Source: Syntrophaceae bacterium UBA6112 (GTDB lineage Bacteria > Desulfobacterota > Syntrophia > Syntrophales > UBA5619). Taken from it: DNA of 7,038 nt. Location of the stretch: NCBI GenBank assembly GCA_002423465.1, contig DIWG01000016.1, forward strand, positions 9,228-16,265, read 5' to 3'. Made by a program: the position numbers and the translations under genes. Below are positions 1-5,866 of the stretch, one piece after another; position 1 is the first letter of the stretch, and every line of letters begins with the position of its first letter. The notes beneath the pieces are model-generated. The model made no database searches, was not told the DNA's origin, and saw only the letters and a list, made by a program, of their open reading frames with translations.

Positions 1-533
1 GGCATTTCGCGGCCGGCGGGGATGGCGATGGCGAAGGGGTTGGTGCCGAACATTGCCGTGCAGCCGCCCGTGGGGGCCACGGCGGCCGGGGCGTTGGTGG
101 AACTGAAGCCGATCATTCCGTGCGGGAGGGCCATCATGGCCCAGTAAGCGGCCATCCCGTAGTGGTTGGAGTGGGTCACGGCCGAGAAAGCCACACCGGT
201 CTGCCGGGCTTTTTCGATCGTCATCCGCATGGCAGCCGATGCACCCACCTGGCCGATGCTGTTGTTGCAGTCGATCAACGCAGTGGAAGCGTGCTCCCGC
301 ACGACGTCCAGATTGCTCGTTGCGTTCATAACCCTCTTCCGGATCCGCTCGACATAGACGCAGAGCATCCGGGTGATGCCGTGGGTGTCGACACCCCGTA
401 AGTTCGCCTCGATCATGGAATCGGTAAGCAGGATTGCATCGTCAATGCCGACCCCGACCTTTTGGAAGATTTTCTGCGTCCATCCCCGCAACCGATCCAC
501 GGGGAACACGATACCGCCATCAATACCCGGCAT
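1..533 (-). CDS. Ldh_2-family malate/L-lactate-type dehydrogenase, 3'-truncated by window edge
   Basis: This is the N-terminal 177 residues of an NAD(P)-dependent oxidoreductase of the Ldh_2 family (malate/L-lactate/ureidoglycolate/sulfolactate dehydrogenases), cytoplasmic enzymes that interconvert 2-hydroxyacids and 2-oxoacids. The ATG is at 533-531, and the frame stays open to the window edge, where the C-terminal half is missing. Family signatures are visible: RGVDTHGITR at residues 46-55, whose His51 matches the family's catalytic His (usual motif RGxxSHGxxR, here Thr for Ser); THSNHYG at 120-126; and GTNPFAIAIP at 163-172, part of the cofactor/active-site region. A GAAAGG ribosome site (minus strand, 549-544) lies about 10 nt upstream of the ATG. 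The gene has its own strong promoter and runs in the same direction as the hydroxyacid dehydrogenase at 693-1670. The exact substrate cannot be assigned. It is a distant paralogue of the gene entering the right edge of the window. Confidence 0.88.
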   Translation of the reverse strand, partial: MPGIDGGIVFPVDRLRGWTQKIFQKVGVGIDDAILLTDSMIEANLRGVDTHGITRMLCVYVERIRKRVMNATSNLDVVREHASTALIDCNNSIGQVGASAAMRMTIEKARQTGVAFSAVTHSNHYGMAAYWAMMALPHGMIGFSSTNAPAAVAPTGGCTAMFGTNPFAIAIPAGREM

Positions 534-590
534 GCTTTTTTTACCTTTCTTCAGGAGTCCTTTTTAACAAGGCTCGTTTTTGGATGTAGG

Positions 591-619
591 AGTATAGGGA
601 TAGGACCTCCGTCTGTCAA
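591..619 (-). promoter_or_regulatory. Strong sigma-70 promoter for the leftward Ldh_2 dehydrogenase
   Basis: On the minus strand there is a perfect -35 box TTGACA (619-614), a 17-nt spacer and a -10 box TATACT (596-591). Transcription should start near 584, giving a leader of about 50 nt before the ATG at 533. It lies inside the gap between the two leftward genes, so the Ldh_2 gene can be expressed independently of the upstream hydroxyacid dehydrogenase. The promoter is a sequence match only; no start site is known. Confidence 0.72.
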
Positions 620-631
620 GAAAATTGAGGC

Positions 632-667
632 AACGTTACCTAAAATCTCCCCCCTTTCGGTAACATT
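632..667. promoter_or_regulatory. Inverted repeat upstream of the leftward promoter; possible operator or RNA hairpin
   Basis: The arms are AACGTTACC (632-640) and GGTAACATT (659-667), separated by 18 nt and matching at 8 of 9 positions. In minus-strand RNA the odd pair becomes a U-G wobble. The repeat lies just upstream of the -35 box at 614-619 and just after the stop codon of the dehydrogenase ending at 693. It could be a regulator-binding site, or a stem at the 3' end of the dehydrogenase message. The 18-nt loop and the lack of a clean U tract on the minus strand argue against a standard intrinsic terminator. Confidence 0.35.
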
Positions 668-692
668 TTTCCATGAGGCGACGGACACCCTT

Positions 693-1670
693 TCAGGGAT
701 GGACCGGGTACTGCGGCTGCCTGCCCTCCAGGACATCCAGGACGCCCTGGGCAACCATGGTCGCCATGTTATAGAGGCTTTCTTCCGTCATCGCACCCAG
801 ATGCGAGGTGACGATGACGTTTTCCATATGCAGCAGCGGATTGTCCCGGCGGGGCGGTTCCGGGTCAAAGACGTCGATCGCCGCGCCGGCGATCCGCTTG
901 TCTTGCAGCGCTTCGATCAGCGCCGTCTCGTCCACGATGGTGCCGCGGGCGGTGTTCACCAGGTAGGCCGTGGGTTTCATCAGGGCCAGGGTGCGTGCAT
1001 CGATCAGGCGCCTTGTTCCTGCGCCGCCGGAGCAGTGGATGGCAACGTAATCGCACTGGGGGAGCATCTCATCCAGGGAAGCCGTTTTCTGAACGCCGTA
1101 GCCGGCCAAGGTTTCCGCATTCACGTACGGGTCGTAGCCCAGTACGTGCATGTTGAAGGCCGCAATCATTTTCTTCGACAGGGAGGAGCCGATTCTTCCC
1201 ACACCGATGACGCCCAGGGTTTTGCCCCACAGGTCATTGGTGATGAGCCCCTTCTGTCGCGCCATGATCGCCATTGTCACCTTGTCGCTGATCAGCTCTC
1301 CCGATTGCATGGCGGCGTTGGCCTGGAAGATTTTCCGGCAGAGGGCGAGGATGAAGATGATGGCGAGTTCGGCCACGCTCTCCGTGTTGGACGCCGGGGT
1401 ATAGACGACCGGGATCCCGAGTTCGGTGGCGGCCTGGGTATCGACGGTATCGTAGCCCACGCCGTGCCTGCCGATGACGGCGAGTTTCGGTGCGGCCTCC
1501 ATGATCTGCCGCGTGATCGGAGTGTTCCGGACCACCATCGCGTCGCAATTGCCGATCACGGCAAGAATCCCTTCGAGATTTTGGGGCTTCGGAAAGACCA
1601 GTTCTGCCTTCTGCGCCAGCATCGCCTCACCGGCCTGATGGATGTGTTCGACTACAAGAATCCTGTACAT
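693..1670 (-). CDS. D-2-hydroxyacid dehydrogenase, NAD-binding (SerA/GhrB-like family)
   Basis: This 325-residue cytoplasmic enzyme is predicted to reduce 2-oxoacids or oxidise 2-hydroxyacids with NAD(P). An N-terminal substrate-binding half includes GRHGVGYDTVD (67-77). It is followed by a Rossmann fold with GVGRIG at 156-161 and the acidic Asp180 after the second strand, which favours NAD. The family's catalytic triad is present: Arg242 in NTARGT, Glu271 in FDPEPP and His290 in TSHLG. I place the start at 1670 because GGAGGA (minus strand, 1681-1676) sits 5-6 nt upstream; a TTG at 1697 would add nine unlikely residues (MKKFWWRIF). The segment before the Rossmann loop, about residues 123-150, looks roughly ten residues longer than in typical SerA-type proteins. 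The gene diverges from tctC. Alternatives are phosphoglycerate dehydrogenase, hydroxypyruvate reductase or (S)-sulfolactate dehydrogenase; there is no C-terminal ACT domain, so a short-form or catabolic enzyme is favoured. Confidence 0.92.
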   Translation of the reverse strand: MYRILVVEHIHQAGEAMLAQKAELVFPKPQNLEGILAVIGNCDAMVVRNTPITRQIMEAAPKLAVIGRHGVGYDTVDTQAATELGIPVVYTPASNTESVAELAIIFILALCRKIFQANAAMQSGELISDKVTMAIMARQKGLITNDLWGKTLGVIGVGRIGSSLSKKMIAAFNMHVLGYDPYVNAETLAGYGVQKTASLDEMLPQCDYVAIHCSGGAGTRRLIDARTLALMKPTAYLVNTARGTIVDETALIEALQDKRIAGAAIDVFDPEPPRRDNPLLHMENVIVTSHLGAMTEESLYNMATMVAQGVLDVLEGRQPQYPVHP

Positions 1671-1675
1671 GAAAA

Positions 1676-1681
1676 TCCTCC
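1676..1681 (-). promoter_or_regulatory. Ribosome binding site that fixes the start of the hydroxyacid dehydrogenase
   Basis: GGAGGA on the minus strand lies 5 nt from the ATG at 1670-1668. It overlaps the sequence that would be coding if the upstream TTG at 1697 were used. This supports the shorter protein beginning MYRILVVEH. Confidence 0.8.
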
Positions 1682-1785
1682 ACCAAAATTTTTTCAACCA
1701 TGAGCAGTTTGTTGAAGGCCTTATCCCATTTTACTCGCCACGGCAAGGACACAAAAAGCCGGAAGTTTTTTTTCTACTGCTTTTC

Positions 1786-1814
1786 TTGACAGGGTTGAGC
1801 AACTAATATATCAT
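1786..1814 (+). promoter_or_regulatory. Strong sigma-70 promoter for the tctCBA gene series
   Basis: The -35 box is a perfect TTGACA (1786-1791). It is followed by a 17-nt spacer and a -10 box TATCAT (1809-1814), with an expected start near 1821 and a leader of about 84 nt before tctC. T-rich DNA (1766-1784) lies upstream of the -35 and could assist polymerase binding. The 12-mer TTTTCTTGACAG around the -35 also occurs at the leftward Ldh_2 promoter. Inverted repeats overlap the spacer and the -10 box. Confidence 0.75.
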
Positions 1815-1818
1815 ATAT
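1794..1818. promoter_or_regulatory. Candidate operator(s) overlapping the tct promoter
   Basis: Two inverted repeats lie inside the promoter. GTTG-AG-CAAC (1794-1803) sits in the spacer, and a perfect 6-bp repeat ATATAT-C-ATATAT (1806-1818) covers the -10 box. Repressors of the GntR/FadR type commonly bind short palindromes placed like this, and such a regulator is encoded at 5119-5811. The link is inferred from position only; neither repeat matches the FadR consensus closely. Confidence 0.4.
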
Positions 1819-1857
1819 CTCAGATGAGTCGCCAATCCACTGTGGCTCCATGGTGGG

Positions 1858-1871
1858 ACTGCCTGAGCAGT
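1858..1871 (+). other. Small leader hairpin upstream of tctC
   Basis: ACTGC (1858-1862) and GCAGT (1867-1871) form a 5-bp stem with the loop CTGA in the 5' leader of the tct message, 33 nt before the start codon. A nearby perfect palindrome, GTTATAAC, lies at 1875-1882. No riboswitch architecture is recognisable; this may be a minor mRNA structure or part of a regulator site. Confidence 0.3.
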
Positions 1872-1904
1872 TACGTTATAACAAAGCTAACTTAGGAGGT
1901 TATC

Positions 1905-2885
1905 ATGAAGAGGTTATCAAGGAAGTGGGAGACGGTTCCCGTGGTTCTTCTCATGTTGATGGTCATGTTTCTGATGGCGCCGGCGAACGGAATCAGCGCG
2001 GAGAAGTATCCAAGCGGCAACATCACCTTTGTCAATCCGAATGCGGCGGGCGGCGGCAACGATCTGCTCATGCGCGCCTTGATCCCCGGCATGGAAAAAT
2101 CGCTGGGGGTGAACTTGATACCGGAGAACAAGCCGGCCGGGCGCGGTGCGATCGCTGCGGACGATATCACGAACGCCAAAGTCCCCGGCAGCAAGGTCTA
2201 TATCAATTCCCAGACCCTGCTGTTGATGCCGTACGGCGGCATAAAAGTAGCCGTCGATATGTTTCAGCCGGTCGCCCAGGTGGTCGAGGATACGGGCGTT
2301 TTTCTGGTCAATGGAAGCGCTCCCTTCAAGACCGTCAATGACTTCATTACCGCGGCGAAAACGAAGAAGTTCAAGATCGCTCATAATGGGGTTGGAGCCC
2401 TTTGGCACCTTGCAGCGGTCATGTTTGCCAAAGCGGCGGGGATCGATTTTCAGTATATCGCCTATCCGGGCGGAGGAACCCCGATGCTGACCGCCCTTGC
2501 GGCGAGAGAGGTCGATGCGGCGATTGTCAATCCTGCGGAGTCGCAAGGGCTTCGCCAAGGCGGGAAGATCCGCGCCCTTGCCGTCATGAGCGATTCCCGG
2601 ATCCCACCGTTGCCGGACGTTCCCACCTGTCTCGAAGCGGGTATGAAAGTGACCTATCCGGTCTGGCGAGGGGTATTTACGACCAAAGGGGCAAGCGAAG
2701 CGGTCTTGTCCACGCTCGATAAGGCGGTCAAAGAGGGTATGGCGGGCGAGCAGTTCCAGACCCTCGTCAAAACCACCGGACTTGTCGCACGGTTTCGGGA
2801 CCACGCGGCATTCACGAAATTCTTCGAAGAGCAAAAGCAGGTCACGGCTGATGTGATGAAAGAGATCGGTCCCATCAAGAAATGA
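1905..2885 (+). CDS. tctC: Tripartite tricarboxylate transporter substrate-binding protein (TctC/Bug family)
   Basis: This 326-residue periplasmic protein captures a small carboxylate and delivers it to the TctA/TctB membrane complex. A signal peptide is clear: a basic start (MKRLSRK), a hydrophobic core at about 11-24 and probable cleavage after Ala32 (GISA|EKYP). The mature protein has the Bug fold. The first ligand loop is AAGGGNDLLMR at 47-57, equivalent to the usual PGGxxDxxAR, with the conserved Asp53. The GVGALWH region (162-168) and the second ligand loop YPGGGTPMLTAL (187-198) are also present. Length is normal for the family. AGGAGG (1894-1899) lies 5 nt before the ATG. It is the first gene after the strong promoter and is followed by a long GC-rich hairpin before tctB. 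The first loop lacks the usual proline, so the ligand pocket may differ from citrate-type members. The substrate is unknown. Confidence 0.93.
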   Translation: MKRLSRKWETVPVVLLMLMVMFLMAPANGISAEKYPSGNITFVNPNAAGGGNDLLMRALIPGMEKSLGVNLIPENKPAGRGAIAADDITNAKVPGSKVYINSQTLLLMPYGGIKVAVDMFQPVAQVVEDTGVFLVNGSAPFKTVNDFITAAKTKKFKIAHNGVGALWHLAAVMFAKAAGIDFQYIAYPGGGTPMLTALAAREVDAAIVNPAESQGLRQGGKIRALAVMSDSRIPPLPDVPTCLEAGMKVTYPVWRGVFTTKGASEAVLSTLDKAVKEGMAGEQFQTLVKTTGLVARFRDHAAFTKFFEEQKQVTADVMKEIGPIKK

Positions 2886-2932
2886 TCGCGCGGGTGCACC
2901 GCACGGGCTGATACCCCACCCTTCCTTCCGCA

Positions 2933-2977
2933 CCCTCACCCTTCCCTATCCCCGCAAGGGGAAGGGAAGGGTGAGGG
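2933..2977. repeat. Long GC-rich inverted repeat (hairpin) between tctC and tctB
   Basis: Arms CCCTCACCCTTCCC (2933-2946) and GGGAAGGGTGAGGG (2964-2977) are perfectly complementary over 14 bp. Inside them, T2947-A2963 and T2949-A2962 pair around a single bulged A2948, then CCCC/GGGG closes on a GCAA tetraloop (2954-2957). That makes about 20 bp of stem in a 45-nt element. It begins 47 nt after the tctC stop and ends 55 nt before tctB. No T tract follows on either strand, so it is not a standard intrinsic terminator. It resembles dispersed intergenic palindromes of the CCCTCACCC type. In the message it probably protects the tctC 3' end and lowers membrane-subunit expression relative to the binding protein. 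Confidence 0.88.
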
Positions 2978-3032
2978 GAAGAGCAGAGGGTAGGGAAACA
3001 TTTGCACGTAAATCCGAAGGAGCACGGACAGC

Positions 3033-3497
3033 ATGAAGAAGGATTTCGTCAACGGCATCGTTGCGGCTGGATTTGCCTTGTTTGTGTACGCGGAAGCGGG
3101 CCGGTTTGCCGAGGGAGGCGCGTCGCTTTCCCGGAATCCCGCCCTCTATCCCCGTATTCTTGCGGCGATCGTTTTCGCGATCGGCGTGATCCTGATCGTT
3201 CGTGGAATCATCGCTTTCGTGAAGGCCCGTGGGGGAGAGCGGCAGAAATCGACAACAGACACAAACGGAATGAGGTATGTCGCGCTGACCGTCGGGCTGC
3301 TTGTAGCCTATGTCGGAGCGATCCATCTGTTGGGTTTCGTTATCCCCACGCTGGCGTTCACGCTTACGACCCCGATGGTCCTGGGTACGAAATTCAAGAC
3401 GGCGGTTCTCGTCAGCATCCCGGTCACCGCGATTCTCTACGTTGTTTTTTTCATCTTTTTCAAGGTGCCGATCCCCTCCGGCATTCTGTTCCAGTAA
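3033..3497 (+). CDS. tctB: Tripartite tricarboxylate transporter small membrane subunit (TctB family)
   Basis: This 154-residue integral membrane protein is the small subunit of a TTT-family secondary transporter. Hydrophobic segments lie at about residues 7-22, 40-63, 80-115 (long enough for two passes) and 123-144, separated by a polar loop rich in charged residues (64-79). This matches the usual TctB topology of four to five passes and a length of about 150. The family is poorly conserved in sequence, so the call rests on length, topology, the early NPALYPR segment (35-41) and position between tctC and tctA. AAGGAG (3017-3022) precedes the ATG by 10 nt, a slightly long spacing. The stop is only 18 nt before tctA, so the two membrane subunits are probably translated from one message. 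It follows the hairpin at 2933-2977. Confidence 0.87.
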   Translation: MKKDFVNGIVAAGFALFVYAEAGRFAEGGASLSRNPALYPRILAAIVFAIGVILIVRGIIAFVKARGGERQKSTTDTNGMRYVALTVGLLVAYVGAIHLLGFVIPTLAFTLTTPMVLGTKFKTAVLVSIPVTAILYVVFFIFFKVPIPSGILFQ

Positions 3498-3515
3498 ACG
3501 GGGAAGGAGAAGCGA

Positions 3516-5033
3516 ATGAATTGGGAATTATACACCGCGGGTTTCCGTCTCTTCGATGCGAATGCGATCAGCTTCATGGTACTGGGTGTCGTTCTCGGCC
3601 TTGTCGTCGGTTCGCTGCCGGGGCTGACCGCTACGATGGGCGTGTCGATCCTGGTTCCTCTCACGTACGGGCTGTCGATGACGGCGGCGATCATGATGCT
3701 GCTCGGGGTCTACTGCTCCGCGAACTATGCAGGCTCGATTTCCGCGACACTCGTGAACATCCCGGGAACGCCGTCGGCGGTTATGACAACCCTCGATGCA
3801 TACCCGATGGCCCAGAAGGGAGAGGCCGGGAGGGCGATCGGAATCGCCACCCTGAGCTCCTCGCTCGGAGGCCTGTTCAGTGTCGTTACGCTTGCCCTCT
3901 TTTCACCGCTGATCGCGAGCATCGCACTGAAGTTTAACTCCTTTGAGATGTTCCTTGTCGCGTTCTGGGGAATCAGCATGATGGCGTACGTTTCACCGGG
4001 CTCCACGCTCAAAGGGCTTCTGGCCGGCTTTGTCGGACTGATCATCGCCACGATCGGGTACGATCCGGTCACTGCGGCGCCGCGCTTCACCTTCGGGGAA
4101 TCAAACCTGCTTTCGGGGGTTAATTTCATCGCTGCGATGATCGGACTCTTCGGCGTGTCGGAGATCCTGCTGAATATCGAAAAACCGGGGCAAAACGTGC
4201 GCCAGGAGATTTTCAAGATCGAGGGGAGCCTGCGGAGTTTCAGGGAGGTGATCAAACTGTGGGCGGTGGTGCTCCGGTCGAGCGTCGCCGGCGTCATCGT
4301 CGGCGCCATACCGGGAGCGGGGGGAACGATTGCAGCGATCGTAGCGTACGCGCAGCAGAAACGCTTCTCAAAGCATCCGGAATTGATGGGCAAGGGAGCC
4401 CCCGAGGGAATCACCGCCGCGGAAGCGGCGAACAACGCCTGTACCGGCGGCGCGATGACGACTCTCCTTTCGCTCGGAATCCCGGGAGACGCCGTCACTG
4501 CGATTCTCATCGGCGCCTTTATCCTGCACGGCATCCAGCCCGGACCGTTTCTTTTTCAGAAGAACTTCGATCTGGTGTCCGCAATATTCATCGGCATGGT
4601 CTTCATCAACATCCTGTTTCTCGTTTTCGGGATGTTCGGCGCCCGGTACCTGGCGCGCCTGCTCTTCATTCCCCGTTCCATACTCAACACGGTGATCCTC
4701 GCGCTCTCCGTCGTCGGCACGTACGCCGTCCAGGCGAGCATGTTTGACGTCATCGTCATGCTCATCTTCAGCGGTCTCGGGTATCTCATGACAAAACAGG
4801 AAATCCCGCGGGCGCCGATGGTTCTCGCGCTCATCCTCGGACCCCTCCTGGAACAGAATTTCCGGCGATGGCTTTCCCTCGCGGATGGTCAATACGGCGC
4901 CACGCTGCTGGATACCTATACACACAACCCGGTTTCAATCGTGCTTTCGCTCCTCGTCGTCGCGACCATCATTTTCCCCCTAATTCGACGGAGCGGCAAG
5001 GCGACCCTCATAAAAGTAAATGATCAACCATAG
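3516..5033 (+). CDS. tctA: Tripartite tricarboxylate transporter large membrane subunit (TctA family)
   Basis: This 505-residue inner-membrane protein forms the translocation pathway of the TTT transporter, using an ion gradient rather than ATP in characterised members. Roughly eleven or twelve hydrophobic segments are visible. Family signatures occur in both halves: GSLPGLTATMG (32-42) and SISATLVNIPGTPSAV (74-89) followed by DAYPMAQKGEAGRA (94-107) in the first, then GAIPGAGGTIAA (263-274), KGAPEGITAAEAANNA (293-308) and SLGIPGDAVTAILIGA (319-334) in the second. The paired PGLT/PGAG motifs reflect the family's internal repeat. Length is typical (about 500). AAGGAG (3504-3509) lies 6 nt upstream of the ATG, and the stop is 85 nt before the GntR gene. 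It works with TctB and the binding protein upstream. No truncation or missing motif is apparent. Confidence 0.96.
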   Translation: MNWELYTAGFRLFDANAISFMVLGVVLGLVVGSLPGLTATMGVSILVPLTYGLSMTAAIMMLLGVYCSANYAGSISATLVNIPGTPSAVMTTLDAYPMAQKGEAGRAIGIATLSSSLGGLFSVVTLALFSPLIASIALKFNSFEMFLVAFWGISMMAYVSPGSTLKGLLAGFVGLIIATIGYDPVTAAPRFTFGESNLLSGVNFIAAMIGLFGVSEILLNIEKPGQNVRQEIFKIEGSLRSFREVIKLWAVVLRSSVAGVIVGAIPGAGGTIAAIVAYAQQKRFSKHPELMGKGAPEGITAAEAANNACTGGAMTTLLSLGIPGDAVTAILIGAFILHGIQPGPFLFQKNFDLVSAIFIGMVFINILFLVFGMFGARYLARLLFIPRSILNTVILALSVVGTYAVQASMFDVIVMLIFSGLGYLMTKQEIPRAPMVLALILGPLLEQNFRRWLSLADGQYGATLLDTYTHNPVSIVLSLLVVATIIFPLIRRSGKATLIKVNDQP

Positions 5034-5056
5034 CGGATAGGAGACAGACCGCAAGC

Positions 5057-5070
5057 CGACCTATGGGTCG
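5057..5070. other. Small palindrome/hairpin between tctA and the GntR gene
   Basis: CGACC-TATG-GGTCG forms a 5-bp inverted repeat in the 85-nt gap (5034-5118). It may be a regulator half-site pair or a weak mRNA hairpin. No T tract follows and no convincing promoter is visible in this gap, so the GntR gene is probably read from upstream. A looser GACCG...CGGTC pair occurs at 6671-6692, ahead of the right-hand dehydrogenase. Confidence 0.35.
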
Positions 5071-5118
5071 TACGGAAAAGATTCTCATTTCTTTACATGA
5101 TTTATGGATGGAGGTTGT

Positions 5119-5811
5119 ATGCCTCAGAGAAACTTGAACCTGGAAAAACTGCATCCAGCCCCTTCTCTGAAAGAGATGGCGCTCTCGATCATCAAGGAAG
5201 CCGTGCTCTCGAAGAAGCTGGAGCCGGAGAAGATGTATACGGAAGCCGCCCTGACGAATGAAATGGGGATCTCCAGGACCCCGGTCCGGGAGGCGCTCAT
5301 CCATCTTGCCTCGCGGGGGATGATTGTCTACTATCCCCGAAAGGGATTCAAAATCAGATGTATGACGGAAAAGGATGTCCGGGATCTTTTTGAATTGCGA
5401 CTGGCGCTGGAATTGACCGTTATCCGTCACATCGCCCCCGATCTTACGGAGGAATCCCTGACGGAAATCGAAAAGGTTTGGAATCGATACGTGGAGGTGG
5501 TACAAACCGGAGACCCGCTTGAGCTTATTCATGCAAACCGGAATTTTCACATATGCCTTGCGCAACTGACGGAGAACTTTTACCTGATCAATGCCCTGGA
5601 TGAAATCCGGGATCTGACCGATCTGGCTGGCGTCAGAAGCCTCGAGGTTGATTCCCGCACGCTTGAGGCAACCGAGGAACATCGGAGGATATTTGTTGAA
5701 CTGAAGCAGCATTCGCTGGAGGGCGCTCTGCGGCAAATGGAGGTCCACATTCGAACCACGGAGGAGAGGGTTACGGCCAGGATTCGAAAAGCCATGACCT
5801 TTCCTGCTTGA
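5119..5811 (+). CDS. GntR-family transcriptional regulator, FadR/FCD subfamily
   Basis: This 230-residue DNA-binding protein has an N-terminal winged helix (about 15-80) with TEAALTNEMGISRTPVREAL at 41-60, the hallmark GntR recognition region, and wing residues PRKGFKI at 73-79. The all-helical C-terminal FCD ligand domain (about 85-225) starts with DLFELRLALE. Three His residues that normally bind metal in FCD domains are present (His144 in NFH, His188 in EHRRI, His210 in VHI), but the position usually held by Asp, four residues before His144, is Asn140. Such regulators usually repress nearby genes and release DNA on binding an organic acid. I choose the ATG at 5119 because GGAGG (5110-5114) lies 4 nt upstream; an ATG at 5104 would add five residues (MDGGC) and has no ribosome site. 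It sits between transporter and aldolase, so it probably controls this cluster. Confidence 0.92.
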   Translation: MPQRNLNLEKLHPAPSLKEMALSIIKEAVLSKKLEPEKMYTEAALTNEMGISRTPVREALIHLASRGMIVYYPRKGFKIRCMTEKDVRDLFELRLALELTVIRHIAPDLTEESLTEIEKVWNRYVEVVQTGDPLELIHANRNFHICLAQLTENFYLINALDEIRDLTDLAGVRSLEVDSRTLEATEEHRRIFVELKQHSLEGALRQMEVHIRTTEERVTARIRKAMTFPA

Positions 5812-5823
5812 GGGAGAATATCA

Positions 5824-5841
5824 ACGATCAAAGACGATCAA
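5824..5841. repeat. Tandem direct repeat ACGATCAA upstream of the aldolase gene
   Basis: ACGATCAA occurs at 5824-5831 and again at 5834-5841, exactly 10 bp apart. Both copies therefore face the same side of the helix. They lie in the 55-nt gap between the regulator and the aldolase. The spacing suits a protein-binding site, but a chance repeat is possible. Confidence 0.35.
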
Positions 5842-5866
5842 TTTTATCGAAAACTGGAGAGGAAAA

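Noticed and set aside
462..1703. Long plus-strand open frame of 413 codons opposite the hydroxyacid dehydrogenase
   Set aside because: It is antisense to a gene with complete catalytic motifs and has no recognisable domain or ribosome site. Long shadow frames are expected in GC-rich coding DNA.
1728..1754. Promoter for the leftward hydroxyacid dehydrogenase (TTGTGT, 15-nt spacer, TAAAAT on the minus strand)
   Set aside because: The -35 match is weak and the spacer too short. A promoter must exist in 1671-1904, but I cannot place it with confidence.
1841..1862. Possible sigma-54 promoter around the TGG/GC pairs in the tctC leader
   Set aside because: The GG and GC elements do not fall at the required spacing with the flanking consensus, and a far better sigma-70 promoter is present.
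1917..2939. Minus-strand open frame of 340 codons opposite tctC
   Set aside because: The product is rich in Arg, His and Gly with no domain, and it lies over a clear binding-protein gene; it is a codon-usage shadow.
2933..2977. Rho-independent terminator after tctC
   Set aside because: The stem is strong but no T tract follows on either strand, and the tctB and tctA genes that belong to the same complex lie just downstream.
3002..3937. Plus-strand open frame of 311 codons overlapping tctB and tctA in another frame
   Set aside because: Composition is low-complexity Arg/Gly/Asp/Cys-rich, and the two transporter genes in the other frame explain the region fully.
5104..5118. Upstream ATG start for the GntR regulator
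   Set aside because: It adds only MDGGC and has no ribosome site; the GGAGG at 5110-5114 lies inside this extension and serves the ATG at 5119.
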